Shown here piece after piece: positions 43,857 through 56,957 of a stretch of 64,000 nt of DNA. Source of the stretch: Calliphora vicina (taxonomy: Eukaryota; Arthropoda; Insecta; Diptera; Calliphoridae). The notes under the pieces are model-generated. The model was not told the origin of the DNA. It made no database searches and was given only the letters and a program-made list of their open reading frames with translations. A program made the translations under genes and the position numbers. The stretch is from positions 124,820,226 through 124,884,225 of the forward strand of contig NC_088780.1 of NCBI RefSeq assembly GCF_958450345.1, read 5' to 3'. Positions within the stretch are counted from its first letter, which is position 1, and each line of letters opens with the position of its first letter.

Positions 43857-45600
43857 GACATAGCCATAGTTCTGTTATTATTAGTTCCGAAACAACTTCA
43901 TGGTGCCGATTTATAATTTGTCATATTGGCCAGAAATCATTTTATTCGACATCATCAGTCTCAACGAAAACCTAGAACAAATACTGGATACATGCAAGCG
44001 TTCTAGAACTGTATGTGAACTAATAAATGTTTCTTTTTTATACAAATCAAAAATATCATTTTCCATCCCTGCTTCAAGTATTTTCTTGCTCTCTCACCCT
44101 CTCTTTGTTGCAACGTTCAATGCAATATGTTTATATACATTTATTGCGTCAACATGTTAACTCAGTCTTAAATGTTGCTATTGACTCTAATATTCTTATC
44201 TCAATCATACATTCAACAATTTTATTTTTAATCATTTGCTTAGACAGTCAAGTCAAGTTCAAGTTTTTTTCCTTTATTTTGTTTTTGAAATATAGAGGTT
44301 TTTTAGTAGTTTTTTTGATAACAGGTTTTTTTAAATATAATTTTAACATCTACCACTTTTTCAAGTTACTTTCATTTTGTTAATTTCAAGAAATTATGTT
44401 TTTTCAAGAAAACAAAACTTTAGAAATGAATTTCTTCAAATTTAATTACAGAAATATTATAATTGGGAGAATTTTTATTAATAAAATGAACTTAAAAGAA
44501 ATAATAAAAATAGATTAGACAGGTTAAAAATAGTATTAAAAACCTACAGGTATCCTCTTCAATAACAAAATAAATTGTTGTTTTTGGTCAGTTTATAGTT
44601 GCGGTAAATCTTGCTGAGACATTAGACTTGAGCAAGTTCAATTTGGCATATCTTTTAATTTAATTATAAATAATACATTAGAAAAATATTCAAAATTCGT
44701 TGAATACACTTAAACAGTAAGTTTAAAATATCTAAAAGTTTCAACTATAAATTAACTGATGCAAAATCCCAAATTTTTTATAAAATTTTCTTAGTTCTAA
44801 AAACTTCTAAAACATGAATAAATCTGACTAGATCACTATAAAAAGATCGAAAATTTATTTAAAAAAAACTCTTAAAATTTCTATAAATATCTCCAAAACA
44901 ACACATTAATATTAATATACATATGCATGAATATATAAAAAAGCCATAAACTAACTAATTAAATACCTATTTTCTATTGAAGTTAATAAAAAAAATATAT
45001 TTTATATAAAAAAACATTTTTAATAAAAAAATTTTATTTATTTTTCTAACCATATACGTGAGAGTATAAAACTTCGTTTGCGACTAAAATGGCAAAAATA
45101 TGCAAATTTAAATGAAAGACATTAAAACTAATAAGGCTTCAAACGCCACTGCTAGAAAATTTTAAATAAAATCAAGTTAATCGTCTTGATCTTTAAAAAT
45201 TAGGCTTAAACCTCTGTTTGATTATTATTAATTTACTTAAATTTAATTATCATATTGTTAAAACGTTATTTATATATTTTTCTTAGAAAATCTTTGCATG
45301 TACGTCAGCAAGATTAATTTGAAATTTTAATTTTAAGAAAAAACTAAAATAAAAACGTACAACAGTGTTAAGTTTGCAGATTAAAACAATTATCATTAAA
45401 ATATGGGGAGTAACCTAATTCTGAGACAACGCAGATTAGGACAAAATCAAGGTAGAATGGTCAAGTAGTCATGTTAGAATACTAACTTGTGCCAAATCTT
45501 AATATTAATGCTCAATTATAGATACTAGGCTAGGCCTTATTTTGCATTTTTTTTTTTTGATTTTCTCTCGTTTTCAAGTTCAGAAAATTATTCAGCTCAT
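43857..45600. other. Anonymous AT-rich sequence
   Basis: Open frames at 43900-44160 and 44027-44383 (plus) overlap in different frames, are hydrophobic and match nothing known. I do not call them genes. Confidence 0.4.
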
Positions 45601-46720
45601 AAGATTCTAAGACGATCCAGCTATGTTTGTCTGTTGAAAACGAAAGGAACTAACTGGCTGAAATTTTTCACAAATTATCTTTGTTGATAAGCTTCGTTTG
45701 GCATTGAAAATGTGCCGGAATACTGTTTGAGCTGTCATAAATACATTGATTATGCGGCAATCCTGATAAAATGTTGTACAAATTAGTTCTAAGTACTTTA
45801 AAATTATACAGTGAAGTATGGTGAAAATCGGGCAACACTTGTCCCTAGTCTTCAAACAAGGTCTAATAACAAATATCGTGATGAAATTGAACACAAACAA
45901 GTTTTTTATGAACCTTATATCCCCTATATTTTCAATAAGTAAAAATTTTGCTCCCACAAAATACAGAGTTTAACCATAGTGCAGGTGCGGATCCAGGGTG
46001 GTGCAAAATGGAAATATGCAACAAGTAAGAGAGCTATCACCAAATTATACTTCAAAATAAAAATTTTAAATATTGTTAGGTATTTTATCCAGTTGTTTTT
46101 TTAATTTTTTGTAAAAAATTTTTTTTTTTGGTTTTTTTAAATTTAAAATTTTTTATTTTTGTTTTTTCAATTTTTTTTTTTTAATATTTATCAAAAAGAA
46201 ATTCGGGTTAAAAAATATTTTTTCCGATTTTGACCCATTGTAGGTCCAACTTACTATGGTCCTGTATACGTCGTTGCAAAGGTCTTTGATATATCTATCA
46301 TTAGATATCCATATTGTCTATATTAATGACTTAGTAATCCAGATATAGGTCAAAAATTGGTTAAAAATGGAGGTTGTGGACCGATTTTCTCGATTGTGGA
46401 CCGATTTTCTCGATTTCAAAAAGGTCACTCATATAGAAAGAGACAAAACCTGTGTGTCCGTTCCTGCCTTAGCACCACGGATATTTGACTTTATTATCGA
46501 TTCGGCAGGTTGGTCGTTCTTCACATACGATCTCTTACGCTTATCATGGCGATCGGTCCATAATCAGTCATAGCTCCCGTATAAGACCAACTTTCGAAAG
46601 TCATTCACGAAAATAAATTATAGAAATAAAACAAAAAGTTTTTTGCTCCTTTACTTAGTGTAGGATATTATATGGTCGGGCTTGACCGAGGATTAATAAT
46701 GCCACAAAATTTTAAATTAA
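45601..46720. repeat. Composite of dispersed repeats
   Basis: 45610-45960 repeats the block at 26690-26960. 46200-46390 matches 39020-39160. 46540-46715 is a ggtccataatcagtcatagc-type fragment ending in tatggtcgggcttgacc, in inverted orientation to the next element, so the two stand head to head. Confidence 0.65.
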
Positions 46721-46726
46721 AACAAG

Positions 46727-47157
46727 TAAGAAAGTATGGTCGGTCAAGCCTGACCATATAATACCCTACACTAAGTAAAAAAGCAAAAAATGTTTCTTCT
46801 AAATATAAATTAAACATTTATGGCCGATAAAGTCCATTTTCGGAAGGACATTTGTATGGGGGCGTGGTGAAATAATGGACCGATTTCAGCCAGTTTCAAT
46901 AGGCTTGGTCCTTGAGACGAAAAATTATATGTACCAAATTTGATCGAAATATCTTCAAAATTGCGACCTGTACTCTGCGCACAAGGTTTACATGGACAGC
47001 CAGCCAGCCGACCAGACGGACGGACGGACATCGTTTAATTGATTCTAAGTCGATCGGTATACTTTAAGGTGGGTGTTAAACTAATATTTTTGTGCGTTAC
47101 AAACATCTGCACAAACGCATAATACCCTCCCCACTATGGTGGTGTAGGGTATAAAAA
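46727..47157 (+). mobile_element. Short dispersed element, aacaagtaagaaagtatggtc type
   Basis: It starts aaacaagtaagaaagtatgg then cctgaccatataat and ccctacac, and ends ggtggtgtagggtataaaaa, so the termini are partly inverted. Before the right end it has gacggacggacggacat, a short form of the tetranucleotide slot expanded at 24398. Confidence 0.7.
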
Positions 47158-49067
47158 TCGTGAAAAATTAATTATTAGAGAACAGAATAAATCAAATTAA
47201 AATAATTTAATTTGAAAATTAATAAATGTCAAACGAAACCAATCTAATTATTGAAATGCTGCCATTTTTAAATTCGAATTTTTACAGTTAGGAATCTAAT
47301 TTATTTGCTTATTTATAAGTAAATTATATTCTTCATTGCAAACGGAACGAAACAAATTAATAGATCTATAACATATATCAATAAATGGTTAAGATACAAA
47401 TTTATATGGGCATTTCCATAGTCAAGAACGCGACATTGAAATCAAATTAAGAGTGGGTATAAACCCACCATCATCATTCCGTTTGTAGCACATCAAAATA
47501 TTTGTCGCATTAATATATACATATATTCTGGGTACTCATAAGATTCTAATCCGATCAAGCTATATCCGTCTGTCTGTATGTATGTTGAAAACAAAAGAAG
47601 CTAGCTGTCTGAAATTTTCCTTAAATACTCTCTGTTGGTAAGGTTTGTTTGGTATTGAAAATGGGTAATATCGGTCCATAATTTCACCCAGCCCTCATAC
47701 AAAAGCTTTGTTGTTTTTAATTAGCAATAAAGATTTGTTCAAAAAACGAGACAAAAAGTATAACTAGATTTTGATTGGATCTAGAAAACTGCAAAAATCT
47801 GGTAATTAGAACATAGTTTTTTAAAGCTATTCTTTTTAATGTGGCTTTCTGTTATTAATTGTCATGTTGAAATATTGCATTCGTTTCTGTTACAACCTTT
47901 AGTATGATTTAGCACGCGACATATTTTCACGTCACCTTTGAAATAAGTATTAGTATTAGATTTTAATTCAAATTTTCAGTCACCTGATTAAAACGATCTC
48001 GATAACTAACTATGATTTAGGTACAAGAACGCGACATTATAACAGGAATCATGCTAAGGTAGAGTCATGCCATTTACACTTTCTAAAATATTAATTTACG
48101 GTCATATAATTTATAAATTATAATCATTCTTTACTTCTAATAATAAAATATTTTTTGTAATTTAATAATCTTGTTAATAAAATGAAAAATGTTTCTAAAT
48201 AATTTTTTAACCGGAAATCACTATGTTTAAAAATGAAAATATTACAAATTTACAGCGCTATCATACAGTATTATTTCGTAAAGAAAACCTTAATGTTTTC
48301 AAAAAATATCATTAATTTTAATTTAATTTTTTGTGTTTTTATTTATTTATTTAATTACTGTCATTGATTAAACAGACATCACATTTTATTTCGTTGTATG
48401 TATTACAATTCCATACAAATTTATATTTTCTTAATTTAATGCGGGTGTTTTTATTTTTATATTATTGTATTTGGTTTTATGCATTTTACTCATCTAAAAA
48501 TTTCAATAGAAATTCATTATTTGCAATTTGGCAGAGTATCAAGTGGCCTAAAATCATACATTTAGATTTTGCTTAAATAAAAAATATATAAATAATATAG
48601 TCCGTCTGGCAAATGAAGGAAATGTTTTTGAATATAACAGGAAAAAAATGATGATTATTATTATTATTTGTATAGTTGGTTTATGCGGTGTTGCAGGCGG
48701 TAGTAGTATCATCACATTCGAATATTATGCTTCAGTCAGATAAACGATTTAAATTTATTTATATACTTATGTAGTTAGGTTTGTTCATTTTTTTTTTTTC
48801 ATTTAATAAAATCAATTTGAATGTTTAGAAATAAATAATATCATCAATAAATAATAGTATCAATAAAAGCAGGTGATTGGGAAAGGCCTCAGTAGATATT
48901 TGAAAATAACTATTTACTTTGTATGGGAGGGTCCACACCCCCTTTCCGATCCGTACCATTTTTGGTTAAGCTTCATGATCTGATAAGAAATTGATTCGCA
49001 TTAAGTTTGAAGACTGTCACGATTATAGATCTGCAGATATTCGAAAATAATTATTTACTGTAGTAAA
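47158..49067. other. Anonymous sequence with repeat fragments
   Basis: 47500-47710 is another fragment of the 26690/45610 repeat type (tattctgggtactcat, ggtccataatttcaccc). At 48895-49060 the phrase gatattygaaaataaytatttact occurs twice, the second copy leading directly into the satellite. No gene. Confidence 0.5.
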
Positions 49068-52017
49068 GTTAGAGTAGAGTTAGAGTAGAGTTAGAGTAGA
49101 GTTAGAGTAGAGTTAGAGTAGAGTTAGAGTAGAGTTAGAGTAGAGTTAGAGTAGAGTTAGAGTAGAGTTAGAGTAGAGTTAGAGTAGAGTTAGAGTAGAG
49201 TTAGAGTAGAGTTAGAGTAGAGTTAGAGTAGAGTTAGAGTAGAGTTAGAGTAGAGTTAGAGTAGAGTTAGAGTAGAGTTAGAGTAGAGTTAGAGTAGAGT
49301 TAGAGTAGAGTTAGAGTAGAGTTAGAGTAGAGTTAGAGTAGAGTTAGAGTAGAGTTAGAGTAGAGTTAGAGTAGAGTTAGAGTAGAGTTAGAGTAGAGTT
49401 AGAGTAGAGTTAGAGTAGAGTTAGAGTAGAGTTAGAGTAGAGTTAGAGTAGAGTTAGAGTAGAGTTAGAGTAGAGTTAGAGTAGAGTTAGAGTAGAGTTA
49501 GAGTAGAGTTAGAGTAGAGTTAGAGTAGAGTTAGAGTAGAGTTAGAGTAGAGTTAGAGTAGAGTTAGAGTAGAGTTAGAGTAGAGTTAGAGTAGAGTTAG
49601 AGTAGAGTTAGAGTAGAGTTAGAGTAGAGTTAGAGTAGAGTTAGAGTAGAGTTAGAGTAGAGTTAGAGTAGAGTTAGAGTAGAGTTAGAGTAGAGTAGAG
49701 TTAGAGTAGAGTTAGAGTAGAGTTAGAGTAGAGTAGAGTTAGAGTTAGAGTTAGAGTTAGAGTTAGAGTAGAGTTAGAGTAGAGTAGAGTAGAGTTAGAG
49801 TAGAGTAGAGTAGAGTTAGAGTAGAGTTAGAGTAGAGTTAGAGTAGAGTTAGAGTAGAGTTAGAGTAGAGTTAGAGTAGAGTTAGAGTAGAGTTAGAGTA
49901 GAGTTAGAGTAGAGTTAGAGTAGAGTTAGAGTAGAGTTAGAGTAGAGTTAGAGTAGAGTTAGAGTAGAGTTAGAGTAGAGTTAGAGTAGAGTTAGAGTAG
50001 AGTTAGAGTAGAGTTAGAGTAGAGTTAGAGTAGAGTAGAGTTAGAGTAGAGTTAGAGTAGAGTTAGAGTAGAGTTAGAGTAGAGTTAGAGTAGAGTTAGA
50101 GTAGAGTTAGAGTAGAGTTAGAGTAGAGTTAGAGTAGAGTTAGAGTAGAGTTAGAGTAGAGTTAGAGTAGAGTTAGAGTAGAGTTAGAGTAGAGTTAGAG
50201 TAGAGTTAGAGTAGAGTTAGAGTAGAGTTAGAGTAGAGTTAGAGTAGAGTTAGAGTAGAGTTAGAGTAGAGTTAGAGTAGAGTTAGAGTAGAGTTAGAGT
50301 AGAGTTAGAGTAGAGTTAGAGTAGAGTTAGAGTAGAGTTAGAGTAGAGTTAGAGTAGAGTTAGAGTAGAGTTAGAGTAGAGTTAGAGTAGAGTTAGAGTA
50401 GAGTTAGAGTAGAGTTAGAGTAGAGTTAGAGTAGAGTTAGAGTAGAGTTAGAGTAGAGTTAGAGTAGAGTTAGAGTAGAGTTAGAGTAGAGTTAGAGTAG
50501 AGTTAGAGTAGAGTTAGAGTAGAGTTAGAGTAGAGTTAGAGTAGAGTTAGAGTAGAGTTAGAGTAGAGTAGAGTTAGAGTAGAGTTAGAGTAGAGTTAGA
50601 GTAGAGTTAGAGTAGAGTTAGAGTAGAGTTAGAGTAGAGTTAGAGTAGAGTTAGAGTAGAGTTAGAGTAGAGTTAGAGTAGAGTTAGAGTAGAGTTAGAG
50701 TAGAGTTAGAGTAGAGTTAGAGTAGAGTTAGAGTAGAGTTAGAGTAGAGTTAGAGTAGAGTTAGAGTAGAGTTAGAGTAGAGTTAGAGTAGAGTAGAGTT
50801 AGAGTAGAGTTAGAGTAGAGTTAGAGTAGAGTTAGAGTAGAGTTAGAGTAGAGTTAGAGTAGAGTTAGAGTAGAGTAGAGTTAGAGTAGAGTTAGAGTAG
50901 AGTTAGAGTAGAGTTAGAGTAGAGTTAGAGTAGAGTAGAGTTAGAGTAGAGTTAGAGTAGAGTTAGAGTAGAGTTAGAGTAGAGTTAGAGTAGAGTTAGA
51001 GTAGAGTTAGAGTAGTTAGAGTAGAGTTAGAGTAGAGTTAGAGTAGAGTTAGAGTAGAGTTAGAGTTAGAGTAGAGTTAGAGTAGAGTTAGAGTAGAGTT
51101 AGAGTAGAGTTAGAGTAGAGTTAGAGTAGAGTTAGAGTAGAGTTAGAGTAGAGTTAGAGTAGAGTTAGAGTAGAGTTAGAGTAGAGTTAGAGTAGAGTTA
51201 GAGTAGAGTTAGAGTAGAGTTAGAGTAGAGTTAGAGTAGAGTTAGAGTAGAGTTAGAGTAGAGTTAGAGTTAGAGTTAGAGTAGAGTTAGAGTAGAGTTA
51301 GAGTAGAGTTAGAGTAGAGTTAGAGTAGAGTTAGAGTAGAGTTAGAGTAGAGTTAGAGTAGAGTTAGAGTAGAGTTAGAGTAGAGTTAGAGTTAGAGTAG
51401 AGTTAGAGTAGAGTTAGAGTAGAGTTAGAGTAGAGTTAGAGTAGAGTTAGAGTAGAGTTAGAGTAGAGTTAGAGTAGAGTTAGAGTAGAGTTAGAGTAGA
51501 GTTAGAGTAGAGTTAGAGTAGAGTTAGAGTAGAGTTAGAGTAGAGTTAGAGTAGAGTTAGAGTAGAGTTAGAGTAGAGTTAGAGTAGAGTTAGAGTAGAG
51601 TTAGAGTAGAGTTAGAGTAGAGTTAGAGTAGAGTTAGAGTAGAGTTAGAGTAGAGTTAGAGTAGAGTTAGAGTAGAGTTAGAGTAGAGTTAGAGTAGAGT
51701 TAGAGTAGAGTTAGAGTAGAGTTAGAGTAGAGTTAGAGTAGAGTTAGAGTAGAGTTAGAGTAGAGTTAGAGTAGAGTTAGAGTAGAGTTAGAGTAGAGTT
51801 AGAGTAGAGTTAGAGTAGAGTTAGAGTAGAGTTAGAGTAGAGTTAGAGTAGAGTTAGAGTAGAGTTAGAGTAGAGTTAGAGTAGAGTTAGAGTAGAGTTA
51901 GAGTAGAGTTAGAGTAGAGTTAGAGTAGAGTTAGAGTAGAGTTAGAGTAGAGTTAGAGTAGAGTTAGAGTAGAGTTAGAGTAGAGTTAGAGTAGAGTTAG
52001 AGTAGAGTTAGAGTAGA
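49068..52017. repeat. 11-bp satellite array 1, (GTTAGAGTAGA)n
   Basis: About 2.95 kb, some 268 units, nearly without base substitutions. Variation is almost wholly in module number: the unit is GTTAGA+GTAGA, and runs such as (GTAGA)2-3 or (GTTAGA)2-6 occur, for example near 49694-49815 and 51250-51290. No coding. Confidence 0.97.
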
Positions 52018-53284
52018 CTAGTTCAGTTTCAACTAGGCCTCAACGCGACCCTACTGTGTCATGTAGAGTTTAAATAGTTTAAGAATACAACACTAAAACT
52101 TGACTGACTAATAATACTCGTGAGGAAATAAACGTGCTTCAGTGCTTGAAGAAATTATTAATAACAATTAAAGAAACCACTATGCAAAACGAAAATAAGT
52201 GTCAATATGAATATTAAAAAGCCGAATACGGAAAAACAAAACTGAATCACAAGATATCTCATTTAATTCGAGTTCAGTGGAAAAACAGATGTGTAATCAA
52301 ACTGCCAGTAATAAACTGAAATGCAAACAATGTTATCAATAAATATTTAAATACTTATACCAACAAAACTACATACAGAACAATTGTTTTCAAAAACCCT
52401 GCAAAATCGCATCAGAAAACCATGAATAATACACCTTAAGCAGAATGTAACACAAAATTTAAAGAATTAAGTTCCACATAAAACTGAGAAAGCCTTAAAA
52501 CGCTTTTAAAATATATTATTAAACTCAAATTACGCCTGTGGTTAAATAACTAGTGAAGTCTGAAATCGTACAAAATATTTAGTTTTAATTTTGGCGCAAA
52601 AGTGCAAATTAAAATATTAAAGAAAATATGATCTTGATGCAAACGGGTGCCGTTTCATGGACAGATAAAGACAACAAATAAACATTATTGTTAATTTGTT
52701 TTATTGCTTATGATAAAAATATAATATTTTCAACTAAATACAACAATTGCCAGATTGAGAGTAGTGCTGGATTATAAATGTTTTTATTGCCAGATGAATG
52801 CGGAGACCCAGAGACGCAGTTGTGAAGGTCAATTTTGTTTATTTTAATATTTAGCAAACAATTCTACCTAGTGAATATAAAATTTAATAAATAAAATAAA
52901 TAATACACTACAATTAAATGTAAAGTTAAGTAGAGTCAACTTTAGGATACTTTCGTATTATATTAAGCGGTTGCCAAAATCGTAATCAATGACGAATTCT
53001 AAAAAGGTTTGCCCAAGAAACCTTGGGTCTAAAATCAAAATCGAGTTTTCCATTTTCAACGCGAAACTTTTCCTTTCGTTTTTATATTTTTGTTTAAATA
53101 TGCTAACATTTTATTGAGTCTTTTAAGAAACTTGACTATGTTTGTGCTTGTTCGAAAGGAATGAAAGGCAGAAAAGATGATTCTTTGCAAATGGAGAAAA
53201 TTAACAATAAATTTCAACCGAGGATGGTTAAAAAATCTCGTATCGTTGTTGTGCGAGAACCTAAAATCGTGCTTTTGGGTCACA
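52018..53284. other. Anonymous sequence after the satellite
   Basis: No open frame of note and no repeat recognised apart from AT-rich text. Confidence 0.4.
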
Positions 53285-53480
53285 GTGGGGGAAATGAAAA
53301 AAAAAACGTGCAAATAAATCTGTAACTTCTAAACCGATAATTAGATTTTAATAAAATTTCCCACGACTATAGAGGAGTTGTTACTTAGATCAAGTTTTGA
53401 ATTTGGACTTTCAACACAAAAGTGGGCGGAGACTCAAGACCCCAAATTGGGGTATCTCGGATATATTAAAAATTTAAAAT
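53285..53480. repeat. Fragment of a dispersed repeat shared with 1320-1480 and 58130-58230
   Basis: All three carry variants of aaatctgtaacttctaaac, ttttaatraaatttc and a gaggagttgtt/gaagtgttgtcgag block, adjacent to a cacagtgg-like end (the 1320 copy is inverted). A non-coding repeat. Confidence 0.5.
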
Positions 53481-54011
53481 GATGCCATATTTTTGTTCTC
53501 GATCCGATTTGAAAGATTTGTATATATGTAGAATCTATAAGAAGAGAGCTACAAAAAACATTACTATAACTATATTTTAATTTTTTATATTTTACGAGAA
53601 ATTTTGAAAATTAAAATTTTATGTTTTCTTTTTGGTCTGGATTTTTGCAAATAGCGGATCCAAATCCGTCCCGATATTTTTTACTTAACAATTTTTTTAG
53701 TATTATAAGCAAATAATCATTTCGAAATCGTTACGAAAAGTTACATGTACTTAAATGAAAAAATCTTAAAAAGTAGTTTTTCGCGATTTTTTTTCCGAAA
53801 AAAGTACTTACATTAATCTTTAGTTATATAGAAAATAAAAACAAAATAAATAATGTATTTATATTTTTCTCAACGGTAACATTTTGGGATATACTATAGA
53901 AGAAAAATAATTTCAATATTGGTATAACTGCGTGGTCAAAAGCCTTCCAATGTAGGCGTATTTTTTTATGTAAATTTAAAATTTATGCCAAATTTTCTCT
54001 AATTGCATAGC
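53481..54011. other. Anonymous AT-rich sequence
   Basis: Nothing recognised. Confidence 0.35.
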
Positions 54012-54542
54012 TACTTTCAAAAAATGAAAACCTTTTTTATATGCCCCAATATGTTCTTAAATATTTTGCAAAAGCAATTTATAGCCCGGATCTCGGTACC
54101 GTCAACAGAGTCAAAAATCTAAAAAATATCATTTTTGGGATTTTTTTAATTTTTTTTGTTTCCATATTTTTGCAAAAAGTCTTCGATCAATTTTTTAATT
54201 CATATACATTTTTCATATATGTTATTATAATATTTATATTTTATCTTTTCCACAAGTCTCATTAATGGCTTTAAAATACATAAAACGCAATAAATAGCTT
54301 CATAGTGTAGTGTTCTCCGATGTTTTGTAATGCAGTAGTCGGCAAGGCAGTGAAATTTTACTCTTATATAGCAATTTTTAATCAAAATGCTAAAGTGAAA
54401 AAGAAATTTGTGAATTCCCATAAATGGTATTTATAGAATTTTTTTTCTGTTGACGGTACCGAGTTCCGGGCTATAAATTCCCTTTGCAAAATATTTAAAA
54501 ACTTATTGGGGCATATAAAAAAGGTTTTCATTTTTTGAAAGC
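54012..54542. mobile_element. 531-bp element with ~100-bp inverted arms
   Basis: Left arm: ctttcaaaaaatgaaaacc, atatgccccaata, tttatagcccggatctcggt, accgtcaaca. Right arm is the complement: tgttgacggtaccgag, ccgggctataaatt, tattggggcatat, ttcattttttgaaag. Interior ~320 bp, non-coding. No obvious target duplication. Confidence 0.8.
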
Positions 54543-56322
54543 AGCAAACGTTCTTAGAATTCATCGTAGATTATGATTTTGACAACCGCTTGGTCGAGAA
54601 ACAAATTGACATCTAATGTATACTGCTGTTTTCTAGACATTTATGTACGATAAAGCCATATTCCCGGCTGAAATTACAATGAGGGCTTAGAGAAATCATA
54701 GACCGATTCTTACTATTTTCAGCAGGATTTGTTCTTTTATTATAGGGACATTTTTTTACAAAGTTTTATGGTACAGAAAATTGGAAACTATTTTTTAAAA
54801 ATATCCACTTTTTTGGAGGTTGTCTTATATTTTAGTTCAGAACTCTGGTTCTACTTGACCGCTGGTGTCCATTTTCAATACCAAACATTTCCGATCAATA
54901 AAGAATATTCGGGAAATAAATCCTCGTAAATCCTTTAATTTGTTCTCTATAGTGCCCCCAATAGACGGACGGACATTGTTAAATCATCTGAAAATTTTAC
55001 TAAGACCCAGAAGATATCCATTTCAAATGGATATTTGACTTATCAATTGACTTAACAATTTCAGTATTTGAGGGCGATAAGGTAACATTACGTTCGGAAT
55101 GGTTAATGCAAGAGCAAAGTGCATAAGGAATGTATTTATTTACTGGCAACAAATTATAATTGTTTTGTACAAAATTACCTATGATCTAGCTAGTGATATA
55201 ATTAATATTACCTTCCACAGTTTTTTTTTTGACAAACTGATGCAACAAACCTAAAATACTTAAAATTTTAATAGTGAAACTTTTCAAAATATTTATTGCA
55301 TTTTTAACCTAAAGGAAGACTGAATACTTTTGATGTTTCTTTTTGATATTAACGCAAAACAAAAATGTTTAAATAAAAAAAACCGAAAAATCGTTTATTT
55401 GTTTTATCTTGGCGATAAATGAACAATTGTTTTAGTGTTGAACGGCACTTGTGGGACACAATCACTCGTCTTCACAGGTCAGCAAAAAAGTAAAAAAAGA
55501 CAAAAAAAAGAGGAGATGTAACGAAAAATAAATAAACAACGCAAGATTAATAACGTTTAGACATACATACGCATGTTGAACATGAATTTTCAATAAATGT
55601 TTATTTGACAAAAAAGGGTGTTCCAACTTAACAGTAAATAACAATTTAATATTGTGGATAAGTAATAGAGCAATTCAATACTTCAATTACTCAAATATGT
55701 GCATATGTCTCATATATTTATTATTTTTTTAATTAAAAATTGTTTTCCTGGAAACCCTTTTTCATCTGCTTAAGAATAATGTTTAGCGATCATCTTAAAG
55801 GATCCCCCTTTTTTTTTTGTTATTTTAACATTTTTATCAATAACATCGTTATTATTGCATTTACTTCGTATTTTTTATCTTTCTCTTTTTGCTGCTTGCA
55901 CTATGTTGCATTATTGTTGCTAATGTGCGGCATGTTTATATGTTGTAAGTTGTTAAGTGCTTATATGTATATGAATATACTATAAACATAGGTATGTGTG
56001 AGTGTTGTTATTACAATTTACGCATAATTCTTATTATTTATGCGCATTTTACAATAAAATAAATCAAGAAGTTTCGACGTCACTACACATATCGGCAACG
56101 CGTCATCAGCAACATGTGTGGTATTTAGTCTTCATTCTTTCTTTAGCTGTTGCTATGTCCACCTGAATAGAGTAGTGGCTTGTTGTATTTAGTTCCTCTT
56201 TGAATAAATCGTTATAACCCGCTTGTTTCTTGATCAGCTTAAAATCGTATATGCGAAATGTCGTCATTTCTATGCCCTGCATACTACCACAGTTTCATAA
56301 GACTATAAACATACTTATGAAT
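54543..56322. other. Anonymous sequence with one repeat fragment
   Basis: 54650-55000 is a decayed dispersed repeat (atagaccgattc, catttttcaatacc-like text, gacggacggacattg). The remainder holds no recognisable gene; the 81-codon frame at 55740 is hydrophobic low complexity. Confidence 0.4.
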
Positions 56323-56422
56323 CAGTGGTCGGCATAAAGAAAACCTAGACTTGGGATTATAATGATATGTTATGCACTTTCTATATCTGTTGTAATCAGT
56401 CTTATTTGATAATTTAATGTAT

Positions 56423-56924
56423 TGTTACGTTTTAACCTTTTCAAAAGCCGTTTAGTAGTTTAAAAATTGTAACAACAGCAGAATTAAATAGTCACTCAAT
56501 GTTTTGTGTATACAGACACAATTTATAATTTACACGAATTCACTTGAAAAATACAACACACTTTAAGGCACTCTGTTGATGTTTATTCGATAAGCGTCTC
56601 TGATAAACGCACTCACTACTGCAACCTCTGCCACTATTTATAACACTGCCGTCAGCACTCCAGATTGTTCTTTAACTGTCAAAATTCGAATATTCTAGAT
56701 CTTACTAATACATACGCCATCTGTGGTGTACTTTCTACAATGTTCTTTAACTGAATATTCGAATTCGAATACAGCGTTGCCAACTTACGATCAAATCAAC
56801 TGAAAGCTTTTATTTAATAATGCCCACAGATATGTTACAGTTTGCTATTACAGCACTGTTATTTGCTACTTTTAAATCAGCCCTTAAAATCGTTATATTT
56901 GAATTCAAGTACAATTTCGTAACA
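56423..56924 (-). mobile_element. Solo LTR, Ty3/gypsy-like family, copy C
   Basis: A 502-bp minus-strand copy with TGTTACG...CGTAACA ends and a perfect 4-bp target duplication, gtat (56419-56422 and 56925-56928). Relative to A and B it lacks ~50 bp next to its 3' end; the text between ggctttt and gaaaagg is gone. TATA motif tataaatag retained on the minus strand (~56636). Confidence 0.9.
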
Positions 56925-56957
56925 GTATTTTGTTGAAAGTCGTGTTGTGCCCCTGCA

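Noticed and set aside
43900..44383. Two overlapping plus-strand frames of 86 and 118 codons
   Set aside because: Hydrophobic AT-rich translations in different frames with no recognisable motif; no splice or promoter signals tie them together.
49068..52017. Possible telomere-like array, since the unit contains TTAG
   Set aside because: The unit is 11 bp (GTTAGAGTAGA), lies inside transposon-rich DNA with unique sequence on both sides, and higher flies do not use TTAGG telomeres.
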